Below are positions 17,333 through 26,099 of a stretch of DNA of 35,477 bases, in pieces. How positions within the stretch are numbered: the stretch's first letter is position 1; every line of letters starts with the position of its first letter. Where the stretch lies: positions 1 through 35,477 of the forward strand of contig NZ_VKHP01000074.1 in NCBI RefSeq assembly GCF_010811875.1, written 5' to 3'. The position numbers and the translations under genes are program-made. Under the pieces are notes generated by a model that worked only from the letters and a program-made list of their open reading frames with translations, ran no database searches and was not told the DNA's origin. The stretch is from Bradyrhizobium uaiense. Lineage in GTDB: Bacteria; Pseudomonadota; Alphaproteobacteria; Rhizobiales; Xanthobacteraceae.

Positions 17333-17677
17333 TGCCATCCCTGTTCGGTCCCGCGACCGTCGCAAAATGCGCAGTCAGGCGCAAGCGTAACCCATTCAAA
17401 TCACGATGCAATTTATCGGGGGGTTCAATCGAGGGAAAATAAGGACTACCGCCAGGCATCAACTCCTGGAATGCATCGCCATACGAAGCCTTGCGGCCGG
17501 CATGTCTGCCTCGCCGGCGGTTCACGTTACCAGAGCGTCGACGGCAGTCGTGCCGATATGACCCTTGTCTCGCTTCTTGACGCCGGACGCAAAATCAACG
17601 GCGGATCCAACCGAACGCCTCACTGTGTGCGTCCCACGTTGCTCATCGCCGATCTGGATCAGCAACGAGTGAGCGGC
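17333..17677. other. Intergenic region upstream of the lyase gene
   Basis: About 345 bp between the GT4 gene upstream and the lyase, both on the minus strand. No supported ORF. A minus-strand AT-rich segment near 17400-17450 could hold a lyase promoter, but I cannot identify a convincing -35/-10 pair. The gap suggests the lyase may be expressed separately from the genes upstream. Confidence 0.4.
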
Positions 17678-18835
17678 TCAGTTCGTAACAAGTGTACCGG
17701 AGTGCCTCGACCTGGCGACAAGGGGTGTCAAAGCCGCCATCAACTCGTGAGTCTTCACCATCGGGGAATGATTTGATTTGACATAGATCTGGCATCGCTG
17801 GCTGAGCGCGTCGTATTCACCCGCGCCCATGTTCCAAAGTTCACTCACGGATGTACAAAGCGCCAACTCGTCTTCAACTGAAGCGCCGAGAACATGACGC
17901 TCGACAATCGCGTCCGGATCAACATGCCGGCGCGTCACGATGGGTGCACCGACAGCGAGTGCCTCCAGAAATGCGTTCGAGAAGCCCTCGAAATCCGATG
18001 TACAGAGAAGCATTGTCGCCTCGCATAGAAATTTTTGAACGTCCGCCCGCCGCACATAGCCGACCAATTCCACGTTCGGCAGCTGACGCAAGCCATTCAA
18101 GGCATCCAGCGTCGGTTGATCGGTATTGGGCGACGTCATTCCCGCCACGCGAAACTTAACGTCCGGCAATGCCTGGGCAATCCGAAACAGCAAGGGCAGA
18201 TTCTTCGGATAGCGGAAGACACCGAGCCAGGCAACGTATCCGCGTTTTGCGCGCGGCAAAGGAACGGCCGCGTCCTCTGCTATCGCAAACGGATTATGAA
18301 GGACGTGCACCGGCTTGCTAGGAAAAAGCGCGGCCAACTTTCCGCGTTGATACTCATTTTGACAGAGAAACCCGGCGGTATGATGCCGGGCCCACGAATA
18401 GGATATCCATTCATAGGATGGCAGAAGAGCTTTGCATCGCTCATCGACATCTATGTCACTCACAACGCGATAAACGAACGGAACCTTCAGTTGATCGGCA
18501 ACGAACGCCATGATCGCGGTGTGTATCCCACATACTCCCTGGATCAGAATATCCGGGCGATAGCTGCGGGCAGCCGCCAACACCTTCGGAATATACGAAT
18601 AGAAATACTTCGCGACCCGAATACCGCGCGCGGGATCGTAGGTCTCAATAAGCTTGATCTGCTGTCCCGAACCTACGTGTTCCAGCGCCCCCTTCCAGGT
18701 GAGAACAGCGGTTTCGTGACCGGCGCTCTCAAGCGCACGAAGCCACACTGCGAGCTCGATCGCCCAACCACCAATCGGGTAATTCTCATCTTTCATCAGA
18801 TAAGGGATGGAAAAATCCATCGAGAGAATGCGCAC
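17678..18835 (-). CDS. GT4-family glycosyltransferase
   Basis: A 385-residue GT-B enzyme. MRILSMDFSIPYLMKDENYP opens the acceptor domain with an IGGWA glycine loop just after. HVLHNPF and YVAWLGVFRYPKNLPLL mark the domain junction, and the donor site is DFEGFSNAFLEALAVGAPIV. The start is GTG, supported by GAGG seven bases upstream. The pattern is that of a cytoplasmic, membrane-associated sugar transferase acting on the lipid-linked repeat; the donor is unknown. The nearest upstream gene is the methyltransferase-like one, about 140 bp away on the same strand. Confidence 0.9.
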   Translation of the reverse strand: MRILSMDFSIPYLMKDENYPIGGWAIELAVWLRALESAGHETAVLTWKGALEHVGSGQQIKLIETYDPARGIRVAKYFYSYIPKVLAAARSYRPDILIQGVCGIHTAIMAFVADQLKVPFVYRVVSDIDVDERCKALLPSYEWISYSWARHHTAGFLCQNEYQRGKLAALFPSKPVHVLHNPFAIAEDAAVPLPRAKRGYVAWLGVFRYPKNLPLLFRIAQALPDVKFRVAGMTSPNTDQPTLDALNGLRQLPNVELVGYVRRADVQKFLCEATMLLCTSDFEGFSNAFLEALAVGAPIVTRRHVDPDAIVERHVLGASVEDELALCTSVSELWNMGAGEYDALSQRCQIYVKSNHSPMVKTHELMAALTPLVARSRHSGTLVTN

Positions 18836-18976
18836 CCGACACCTCGTTCTTAATGGGACCGCGCCATGAAAAGAAGCTCCGCGACGCTCTGCCCGCGAAC
18901 TCCGGGTGTACGGCTTCTCTGTTCGTATAGCGAAAGAGCGAGCCTTGCCTTCATCGAGAAGCTCGATCGTCCCGGA

Positions 18977-19864
18977 TCAAGCCGACAATACGATACTCTC
19001 AATCTCACTTCCCTCCCGAAGCTTGGCTACCGTCTCAAATCTGTTCGCGCCGTTAAGCCGGAAGAGCGTGCCATGATTGGTGCCGTTCGCTAGCGTTCGA
19101 TTCACAATGAGGAACGAACCGGCACCGACCAAGCGATCCCTCAGGTTGCCGACCGCACCGCGCAACTGCGCTTCGTTGAAATAGCCATGATTGAGCAGAT
19201 TTGACACGCGGATCGCGTTGAACCGGCCGCGCAGATGAGCAGCGTTAGGCGCCAGAATATCATCCTCGGCAAAAGTCAGCCGAGCGTCGTCGCGTGCATG
19301 CGGATTCACCAGAAGGACATCCTTCCTTCCTTCCCGCATGTTTGTCAGAGGCAACAGCACACCTGCAAGTGTGTTCAGCGCGGCGACCACGAATCCGGTG
19401 CCCTTGAGAAAATCTCGGGGACCATTCAGGTACCAGCGCACCGGACGATTGGCCACGATGTGCTGAAGCACTTTGCCGTCGCGATCGAGAAGGACCTCAT
19501 ACCCTGGCAACAGGCGCACGAGGCTTCCCCGCATGCACAGATCTGTCGCCAGAATCGTCGCCTCGATGCCGGCACACGTTAGGGCATCCGCCCATTCGAC
19601 TGAGGAAATCCCTGATGATACGCCGACGTCCATGATCTGGCTCGGCTTGCTGCCGAGTTTCCTCCACTCATCAATTACGAGCCTATTGAGATCATCGAGG
19701 CGATGATGATCGGTAGTCTTGTAGGTGCCGTTCCGCAGACGAATTGAAGCAAAGAACGCCGCTTCCTGTGCTTGCGTAAAAGCATCACTTTCCGTCAGAA
19801 AATTCCTTGCATTCAAAACCGCGCCGCCTCCAAAACCTCCGGAGAAGCGCATCAGGACCGTCAT
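18977..19864 (-). CDS. Putative class I SAM-dependent methyltransferase-like protein
   Basis: A 295-residue protein with a recognisable Rossmann methyltransferase core. IMDVGVSSGISSVEWADAL (77-95) fits motif I, ATDLCMRGS (106-114) the acidic loop, and AEDDIL with FNAIRVSNLLNHGYF fits the later motifs. A hydrophobic stretch around 157-175 could contact the membrane. Substrate unknown; within this cluster O-methylation of a sugar residue is the simplest idea. The motif I glycines are only partly typical, so reduced or altered activity is possible. I chose the ATG at 19864 because AGAGG lies about nine bases upstream; a GTG at 19873 sits on top of that site. It is divergent from the serine hydrolase gene. 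Confidence 0.68.
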   Translation of the reverse strand: MTVLMRFSGGFGGGAVLNARNFLTESDAFTQAQEAAFFASIRLRNGTYKTTDHHRLDDLNRLVIDEWRKLGSKPSQIMDVGVSSGISSVEWADALTCAGIEATILATDLCMRGSLVRLLPGYEVLLDRDGKVLQHIVANRPVRWYLNGPRDFLKGTGFVVAALNTLAGVLLPLTNMREGRKDVLLVNPHARDDARLTFAEDDILAPNAAHLRGRFNAIRVSNLLNHGYFNEAQLRGAVGNLRDRLVGAGSFLIVNRTLANGTNHGTLFRLNGANRFETVAKLREGSEIESIVLSA

Positions 19865-20233
19865 ATACTGCACCCTCTGCTCGGCTCGTTTCTCTCAGAA
19901 TCGCTCGAACTCAATCGATTGAAGGCACACGGCTGCTGGTGTGCCCCGTTATCTCTCAAAAGCATAATCTGTTGGATCGATACGCGGCTCGACCCTTTCG
20001 GATTACCCATTCCTCGATCACAGCAAAAGCGAGGCCAGCCGGCCCCGAACGTGCGCCGACCAGGAAGAGCTCGGCAGCCGTCTGGAAAGGGTTGTCTCGC
20101 TGCAGAAGCGCCCGCGGCGGCGGATAGCACCGGCAGAGACGGCGGACCCAACGGTTGACGACTTCCCTACCGGACCTACCGTCTTCTTGCTAGAAATGCT
20201 CGCATGGTCCAATGCCCGCGGAGCTCCATGTAG
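19865..20233. promoter_or_regulatory. Divergent intergenic region (methyltransferase / serine hydrolase)
   Basis: About 370 bp between two divergent genes, so it should contain promoters in both directions. I see no convincing ORF, repeat or promoter hexamer pair. Overlapping short frames here have no ribosome binding sites. Confidence 0.4.
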
Positions 20234-21493
20234 ATGACTCTCAACGTCGGCCGTATCGCCTTGCTCGTCATCATAGGAAGCATCGCAACCCTCCCCGCTT
20301 CGCATGCACAGGACGGCGCGCTCCCAGGCAGCAACGGCGATTTCGAACAGCGCATGCAACGTATCGTGAATGGACTGCGGGCTGCCACCGCAGGCGCGCC
20401 GCCGATGACACTCGCCGACCGGATGAACGCACTGCACGTTCCTGGCGTCAGCATCGCGGTGGTTCATGGCGGCATAGTCGAGGCTCGCGGGTTCGGGGTT
20501 GCCGCCATTGGTGGACCGGCTGTCCTTCCTGAAACGCTGTTCCAGGCTGCCTCAATCAGCAAACCGGTTACCGCCGTGGCTGCGCTGGCATTGGCTCAGG
20601 CCGGAGAACTCGATCTCGATGGCGACGTCAACTTATCCCTTAAAACCTGGAAAATACCTCCTAACTCGTTCACCGATCGATCCAAGGTTACGCTTCGCAG
20701 ACTGCTGAACCATTCGGCCGGCATAACGGTTCCATATTTTCCGGGATATCCTGCGGGCGCACCAGTTCCGTCACTTGACGATGTTCTCAATGGCGCTCCG
20801 CCGTGGTGTCGTGATCTAAACAAGTTCGAGCCGTCAGCGCATGATTGGTTTGCACTATGCGTGCCTGTGAATACCGCGCCTGTCGTTGTCGATCATGAGC
20901 CCGGCGTCCGGTTCGAGTATTCTAGCGGCGGCTATACGATAGTGCAGAAATTGCTCATCGATGTAACCGGGAAGCCGTTCCCAAGACTACTTGAAGAACT
21001 TGTCCTCAAGCCCTTCGAAATGACGCATAGCGGCTTTCTCCAACCGCTACGCAGGAATGACACTCCAATGGCCGCAACACCCTACCGATCGACCGGAGAG
21101 CCGGTGCCGGGCGGTCCGCATATCTATCCCGAGTTGGCCGCCGCAGGTTTGTGGACGACACCTACTGACGTTGCACATTTTGCGCTGGGTGTGGTCCGTG
21201 CCTGGACCGGTCGAGATGCTCCCGTTCTGTCTCAGGCTACCGCTCTCCAAATGCTCACACCGGGCCTTGGCAACTACGGACTTGGTCCGATTGTTCTTGG
21301 GGTCGCGCCGCATCGGCGAATTCTACACGCAGGCGTCAACGATGGCTTCGTCAGTTTGATGACGATGTTTGAAAATGGAGATGGCGCTGTCATCATGACG
21401 AACGGCGATCAAGGCGGAGAGTTGGCCAACGAAATCATGCGCGGTATCGCAACCGAATACGACTGGCCGGACGGCCAGCCGAAGGTCCACTGA
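20234..21493 (+). CDS. Secreted serine hydrolase, class C beta-lactamase fold
   Basis: A 419-residue protein with an N-terminal signal peptide (hydrophobic IALLVIIGSIATL, likely cleavage near SHAQ, residues 23-26). The family's nucleophile motif S-x-x-K is Ser107-Ile-Ser-Lys110 within FQAASISKPVTAVAAL. A YSS triad (229-231) replaces the usual YSN, and HAG near the C-terminus occupies the place of the KTG box, as is common in esterase or peptidase members. LLNHSAGI (158-165) is also typical. It is probably a periplasmic or secreted esterase/transacylase or D-amino-acid peptidase rather than a true beta-lactamase. Its place among EPS genes suggests it removes or moves ester groups on the polymer, which is inference. 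Start ATG has GGAG ten bases upstream. Confidence 0.85.
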   Translation: MTLNVGRIALLVIIGSIATLPASHAQDGALPGSNGDFEQRMQRIVNGLRAATAGAPPMTLADRMNALHVPGVSIAVVHGGIVEARGFGVAAIGGPAVLPETLFQAASISKPVTAVAALALAQAGELDLDGDVNLSLKTWKIPPNSFTDRSKVTLRRLLNHSAGITVPYFPGYPAGAPVPSLDDVLNGAPPWCRDLNKFEPSAHDWFALCVPVNTAPVVVDHEPGVRFEYSSGGYTIVQKLLIDVTGKPFPRLLEELVLKPFEMTHSGFLQPLRRNDTPMAATPYRSTGEPVPGGPHIYPELAAAGLWTTPTDVAHFALGVVRAWTGRDAPVLSQATALQMLTPGLGNYGLGPIVLGVAPHRRILHAGVNDGFVSLMTMFENGDGAVIMTNGDQGGELANEIMRGIATEYDWPDGQPKVH

Positions 21494-21520
21494 CGAGTGG
21501 ACGACCCGCCGTGACTCGTC
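21492..21520. terminator. Possible bidirectional terminator stem
   Basis: A perfect 7-bp inverted repeat GACGAGT/ACTCGTC (21492-21498 and 21514-21520, 15-nt loop) overlaps the stop codon of the serine hydrolase gene. It lies in the short gap before the convergent wzx gene end. An alternative stem GGACGA/TCGTCC shares the same bases. No U-tract follows, so the call rests on position and symmetry only. Confidence 0.3.
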
Positions 21521-21592
21521 CCTGAGCTTCGTTGGCCGTCGCGCCCTCGCGCTGATATTCAGGCAACCCCACACAATACGGATCGCCTTCCA

Positions 21593-23047
21593 TCACGCAC
21601 CGAGAACTCCCCATTCTCTACGGACCTCAGCCAGTGTCCGATAGTATCCGGTCACAAACAACATCGCGACATAACACACCAGAACCGCAACCGGACCAAC
21701 CAGCGCGGCAACTGGAACGGGCGCCTGCAGCAGATCAAACGAAAGCCGCACCAGCAATGCCGCCAACACCGACGCGACCAGAATTAGTCCAAGGTTCTTC
21801 CAATCCTGCAACCTTGCGATCGGAATGCTCATGACCTTTGACAGTCTTCTCAGAAATAAGATGTACACAACGAAGGTCGTGAATACCGACCCGATCGCCG
21901 CCCCTGGCAAACCGTAGTACCAGACGCCGGCCAGGCTTGTTAACACGGCAAACGGAAGGATCGCCGCTTCATAACGCATGTTAGCAGAGCCCTGTCCAAA
22001 CACATTGAGCAGAGTGGTAATCTCGGTCGAGATCAATGTTTGTATGAGATAAATGCGCAGCACCGGAGAACCACTCACGTACTCCTTCGTAAACAACAAT
22101 TGAATGACTTCGTCAGCAAAGACAAACAGCGCCGCGATCGCGGGGAACATGACCGCACTGATGATAACGTTGCCCTGATTGTTCAGCCGCAACAGCTCTT
22201 CGTGGCGCCCCAATGAATGGAAATGACTCATCTTTGGCAAGAGCAAGTTCCCCAGCCCTCCCCTCAAGACTTCGAACGGCATGAGAAGCATGGTTGCAAT
22301 CGAGAAAATGCCGAACATGCCCGACGAAAACATCGTCGCGACAATCCAGAGCTCCGCCTGCTTCCGTACACTCCACAGCAAGCCGGCCACACCGAACGGG
22401 AGGGCATAGCGAAGCTGCGCACGGAACTGCTCCTTCTCGATCGGGAACAGGCGAATGCCGCAATAACGCGCAATGAAGACGGCGAGAAGAATTAGGCGCA
22501 CGCTCGCAGCAATCAGAGCCGCGATTAGCACCTCTTCAAATTGATGAAAGACGATTGCTGCAGAGATTATGAGCGCGGCTCTCAACACGGACGTAGCCAG
22601 GATGGCTTGCGCTTGCCACCGGATTTGTCCGACGGCGTTGGGCAACACGTCCAGCAACAAGCCCAAATTCCAAACAAACAGGAAGATCGCAAGTAGCACC
22701 CCGTGGTCGCGCAGCAGATCTTTCACGCCCGATGGAAGAGCATGACGAAAGGCAACGATGAGGAGCACCGCAATCGTCGTTGCGACGAGCAGGAACAGCA
22801 CCGTCTGCCCGACGTAAACCCGCCGTCCCTCTGCATCCAGCCGGACAAAGAAGAAAAGCAGGCTCCGGGGCATGTTGAAGGAAAACAACAGGGCCACCGT
22901 CGTTACGAGCAGCCAGAACAGCCGGTATTCACCAAACGCCGTGGGGCCAATCGTTCGCACCAGAACGATCGGCGTCAATAGCATGATCACCTGCTCGGTG
23001 TATTGTGCAGCCGAGAGTAGGATTCCTTGTCGCAATATGGATGCCAT
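21593..23047 (-). CDS. wzx: Wzx-type lipid-linked oligosaccharide flippase
   Basis: A 484-residue integral membrane protein with about twelve to fourteen hydrophobic segments, the size and pattern of the polysaccharide transporter/MATE-like superfamily. The N-terminus MASILRQGILLSAAQYTEQV with ALLFSFNMPRSLLFF, the central LPFGVAGLLWSVRKQAELW and GTMFSSGMFGIFSIA-like region, and GLPGAAIGSVFTTFVVY near the end fit Wzx proteins. It would flip the undecaprenyl-diphosphate repeat unit to the periplasm for polymerisation. It follows a GT4 gene on the same strand after about 280 bp of apparently empty DNA and converges with the serine hydrolase gene. Confidence 0.9.
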   Translation of the reverse strand: MASILRQGILLSAAQYTEQVIMLLTPIVLVRTIGPTAFGEYRLFWLLVTTVALLFSFNMPRSLLFFFVRLDAEGRRVYVGQTVLFLLVATTIAVLLIVAFRHALPSGVKDLLRDHGVLLAIFLFVWNLGLLLDVLPNAVGQIRWQAQAILATSVLRAALIISAAIVFHQFEEVLIAALIAASVRLILLAVFIARYCGIRLFPIEKEQFRAQLRYALPFGVAGLLWSVRKQAELWIVATMFSSGMFGIFSIATMLLMPFEVLRGGLGNLLLPKMSHFHSLGRHEELLRLNNQGNVIISAVMFPAIAALFVFADEVIQLLFTKEYVSGSPVLRIYLIQTLISTEITTLLNVFGQGSANMRYEAAILPFAVLTSLAGVWYYGLPGAAIGSVFTTFVVYILFLRRLSKVMSIPIARLQDWKNLGLILVASVLAALLVRLSFDLLQAPVPVAALVGPVAVLVCYVAMLFVTGYYRTLAEVRREWGVLGA

Positions 23048-23326
23048 GGATCAGCAACCTCGCGACGGCGTCGACGTCCAGAGGCGCGAAATGCGGTCGA
23101 CGCGCGTTCCAGGAAAACGATCAGAACTCACTGATGAACTTCCAGAAGCACAGGACAAGACGATAATCGCACGAAGCGAACAACGATTTGACGGCAATTG
23201 GATCACTCTCGCCTCACCTTTCTCGAGCCACTCCTCGTCAATCTCGCATGACCAACTTGATGCATTATCCTATCGAGCCACGGTAGTTGAACCGAAGGGC
23301 CGCCATGACCAAACCTCCCGCGGCAC

Positions 23327-24550
23327 TCACACCGAGCCCAAGAGAGCATCCATGTCACGAGCAACCTTTCCCCAGGTGTAGTGCTCCAGCATGACTTTTC
23401 GGGCACTCTGGATCATAGAATACCGAAGGCCTTCGTCTTCGACGAGCAGCTTGATCGCAGCCGCGATCTTCTCGGGCTCGTCGGCTCGCATGTAATCGAC
23501 GCCTTCCCGCGCCATGCCGAGCGCTTCGATGCCTACTCCCGTCGAAACCACCGCCAACCCCATGGCAAACGCCTCGAGTACCTTGTTCTTCAATCCGCTG
23601 CCAATTCGCATCGGGTTTACCATTATCGGATACTCAGCGAGCACCGAGCAGATATCGTCGACGAATCCCGTGAGGCGAATGCCGTCGTCTCGCTTCGCCT
23701 CCTCCAGAAGCCAGCTTTCCGCATCCTTGCCCACCACGCACCACTCAATTCCGGCTGGCGCCAGGTACGGTCGATAAACGTGCTGGTAGAAAAACCGAAC
23801 CGCGTCACTGTTTGGTTTGAAGGCAAGGTTGCCCCAAAATGCCACCCCCCTCCGCTTGGCGACGCGCGCATTTGAATCAAACGTGTCGGCCAAGTCGGGC
23901 GAGACTCCGTTCGGCACCGTGCTAACGTTTGCAGTTCTACCGGACAGCCTGCAAACAGTGTCAGAATCCGCGTCGTTGACTGTGGTGACGTGGTTGAACC
24001 AAACGGGCAAACAAGCCTCCGCCCTGGCCCGGCGCGCGAGCATCAAGCGCGCGTCGAGACGCGTTCTTAGCTGCGCGGGCCACGGCGGAAAGAACTGTAT
24101 TTGCCTGGTCAACGTCAGAACTTCACTGTCGATAAGATCAAAGAGTATCTTCTTATCGCTCGAAAACGGTCGGACGAATTCTGCAAGCACGAGGCAGAAG
24201 ACAATCATATGATCGATACTGTTCTCCTCGCAGAAGCCAGCTATCGCTTTGGTAACGGTCGAAAAATGATCCGGATATGAGAGCGAGAAGTAGTCTGAAT
24301 CGTTGCGGCGGAAGTGCCTTTTCAGTGAAGGCCTGTGGGCCGGAAACTTCGGCGTTTCCGCCATCTTTTTGAAGACTTCAGACAAGCCGGCCAAGCTCTC
24401 GCCAGACTCGTCTGTTGAGCCGAGGTTCACCGTCAAGAGGTACAGTTCATGCCGCCTCGCCAATTCGCGGCACAAGTGCCACACGCGGAGGTCATGCCCG
24501 TTGGTCAGGCTTGCGAGCGGTTTATGCGTTACAACCAGGATGCGGGTCAC
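23327..24550 (-). CDS. GT4-family glycosyltransferase
   Basis: A 407-residue GT-B enzyme. MTRILVVTHKPLASLTNGHD and LRVWHLCRELARRH form the acceptor-side opening. VSTVPNGVSPDLAD is the inter-domain PNGV motif, VAFWGNLAFKPN begins the donor domain, and the donor site reads NPMRIGSGLKNKVLEAFAMG followed by LAVVSTGVGIEAL. The GSGLKNKVLEAFA form is typical of GT4 proteins in exopolysaccharide and exosortase-linked clusters. The start is GTG with no good ribosome binding site. Donor unknown. Confidence 0.9.
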   Translation of the reverse strand: MTRILVVTHKPLASLTNGHDLRVWHLCRELARRHELYLLTVNLGSTDESGESLAGLSEVFKKMAETPKFPAHRPSLKRHFRRNDSDYFSLSYPDHFSTVTKAIAGFCEENSIDHMIVFCLVLAEFVRPFSSDKKILFDLIDSEVLTLTRQIQFFPPWPAQLRTRLDARLMLARRARAEACLPVWFNHVTTVNDADSDTVCRLSGRTANVSTVPNGVSPDLADTFDSNARVAKRRGVAFWGNLAFKPNSDAVRFFYQHVYRPYLAPAGIEWCVVGKDAESWLLEEAKRDDGIRLTGFVDDICSVLAEYPIMVNPMRIGSGLKNKVLEAFAMGLAVVSTGVGIEALGMAREGVDYMRADEPEKIAAAIKLLVEDEGLRYSMIQSARKVMLEHYTWGKVARDMDALLGSV

Positions 24551-24839
24551 GACAATTCGTTTATCTTCGACTGCGGTAGAGCGTCATCAAGCACAGCATG
24601 ATGCGACCAGACCCTCGGCCTCTTCATCTATCCAGGCGAGCTGAGCTTCCAAGGTCGATTTGAACTCATTTGGCTCCCCGGCGCAACGGGAGCGGCGTTC
24701 CCAATGGAGCGCTGCGTGCCGCCGCGTCGCTCTTCGTGAGTAGTACTTTGGCACCGAGAGCTGCGACGACGCCTGGTGTCCCGCTCGCGCACACGCTGCG
24801 GAACGCGAGCGACGGAGATCGTGCCACCGGCGCGCGCCT

Positions 24840-25604
24840 CTACTGGGGCAGCGGACATTCGTCCGGAATAATGAAGAAATTTCCGGTGAAGTTCTTGAGG
24901 CCAGATCCGGCCGGCTTGAGCATGCCATGCTCATAACCGTACATGCGGTAGCGCTCGCCTTCGAACATTGCACGAATCTCGTTGCGGTTCTCCGGCTTCC
25001 ATATCTCGCAGAAGATCAGCGGCCGGCAACGCCTTATCAGCTCCATACCTCCTTTCAGCACCTCAGCCTCGAACTCCTCGACATCGATCTTGATCGCGTG
25101 CACGTCTGTGCGTGTCTTCAGCTCCGGAACGTCATCGAGCGTCTCTATCTTGATCTGGAAGCGGATGCCTTCCTTGTATTCGGAGTGCCCGTCGTCGACT
25201 TGGCACAATGCGTGTCGCTTGATTCCGCCTATCACAGGCATGATCATCGGAAGCGCCGCGGCCTGCCGGCCCAGGCCGCATTCGTGAACCGTCACGTTCG
25301 CGAGCGTATGCTGGGCGACCACGCGCGTCAGGCTCCTGAAGTTCTCAGGCCCCGGCTCGAACGCATGGACTCGGGATCCAGGCTTCGTAGCTGCCAGGAA
25401 ATAGGCCGTCACCCCGATATTGGCGCCGATGTCGAGGATCACGCCGTCGTTCGGCACCATGTTAAGAAAGTACAGAAAGTCCGCTTCATAACGGAACGTC
25501 CTTATCGTCGCGATGCGCGCTTGCGCGACGAAGAAGAGATAGTCGTCAAATCCGAGAGCGCCGATGAGCAGGCGCTGCGTGAGACGCTTGAGCGGGCCTA
25601 TCAT
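24840..25604 (-). CDS. FkbM-family methyltransferase
   Basis: A 254-residue SAM-dependent methyltransferase of the FkbM family. VILDIGANIGVTAYFL is motif I, VHAFEPGPENFRSL the acidic-loop segment, and IKIDVEEFEAEVLKG the characteristic FkbM motif. A preceding segment, LKRLTQRLLIGALGFDDYLF, is probably amphipathic. FkbM enzymes in polysaccharide loci O-methylate hydroxyls of sugars, so a methyl substituent on the EPS is expected. I chose ATG 25604 because a strong GGGAGG lies seven bases upstream. The frame extends ten codons further without support. The ATG overlaps the stop of a short upstream frame (ATGA). Confidence 0.88.
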   Translation of the reverse strand: MIGPLKRLTQRLLIGALGFDDYLFFVAQARIATIRTFRYEADFLYFLNMVPNDGVILDIGANIGVTAYFLAATKPGSRVHAFEPGPENFRSLTRVVAQHTLANVTVHECGLGRQAAALPMIMPVIGGIKRHALCQVDDGHSEYKEGIRFQIKIETLDDVPELKTRTDVHAIKIDVEEFEAEVLKGGMELIRRCRPLIFCEIWKPENRNEIRAMFEGERYRMYGYEHGMLKPAGSGLKNFTGNFFIIPDECPLPQ

Positions 25605-25864
25605 TGGAACCCTCCCTGCGGAGCACAACGACAAAGCGTTCCACCTGGCTTGGGGCGTATTCTGTATCGCCGGACCGCATATGCAGACTGCACGGGGTCC
25701 CGGGCCGTCACGACGCGGATCGCGTTTTGCATGAATTTGGCGTGGGCGAAGAAGCGGATCCGCATGATCTCATCGCCATTGGGACGTTCGCCCCAGATTT
25801 CGATCGGACTGTTGCGAACCACTATCTCCTGCTCGAGCAGCGTCATGCCGGAACGTACCACCAT
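25601..25864 (-). CDS. Possible small gene or gene remnant upstream of the FkbM gene
   Basis: An 87-codon minus-strand frame ends in a TGA that overlaps the FkbM start codon (ATGA). The first ~50 codons have clearly GC-rich third positions and protein-like sequence, for example IEIWGERPNGDEIMRIRFF and HAKFMQNAIRVVTARD; the last third is less coding-like. No ribosome binding site precedes either Met1 or Met7. I do not recognise the family. It could be a genuine small protein coupled to the methyltransferase gene or the remains of a larger gene. Confidence 0.3.
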   Translation of the reverse strand: MVVRSGMTLLEQEIVVRNSPIEIWGERPNGDEIMRIRFFAHAKFMQNAIRVVTARDPVQSAYAVRRYRIRPKPGGTLCRCAPQGGFQ

Positions 25865-26099
25865 CGAAACGATACGAAGTGAAATGTCGCCATTAAGCGG
25901 CGTCGATTGCTTCGTTGCAAGAAGGTCACTCTGTTCAGAGACGGAGAACTGGAGTTACCTCCACTGGCTTTTCGTAGCGTTTGCGGCGCCCACGTCACCC
26001 GCATCAAGCGCGCCTTCGAGGAGCCCCCTGGTTCCTTGGCTGGCCCGAACATGCGGAGCGCTCAGATGATCCACGCTACAAATCGCAACAGCTAGCAGC
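25865..26099. other. Gap downstream of the wzy gene
   Basis: Together with the preceding small frame this makes about 495 bp without a firmly supported gene between the polymerase and FkbM genes. I see no terminator-like stem with a U-tract and no recognisable motif. Confidence 0.4.

Noticed and set aside
22872..23381. 169-aa plus-strand frame covering the gap after the GT4 gene
   Set aside because: Its first part is antisense to wzx and the rest shows declining third-position GC and no ribosome binding site.
24587..24700. Protein-like C-terminal segment (minus) between the FkbM and GT4 genes
   Set aside because: Only about 30 plausible residues, no start and no recognisable family; too little to call a pseudogene.
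24927..26069. 380-aa plus-strand frame
   Set aside because: Antisense to the FkbM gene, with no recognisable domain.
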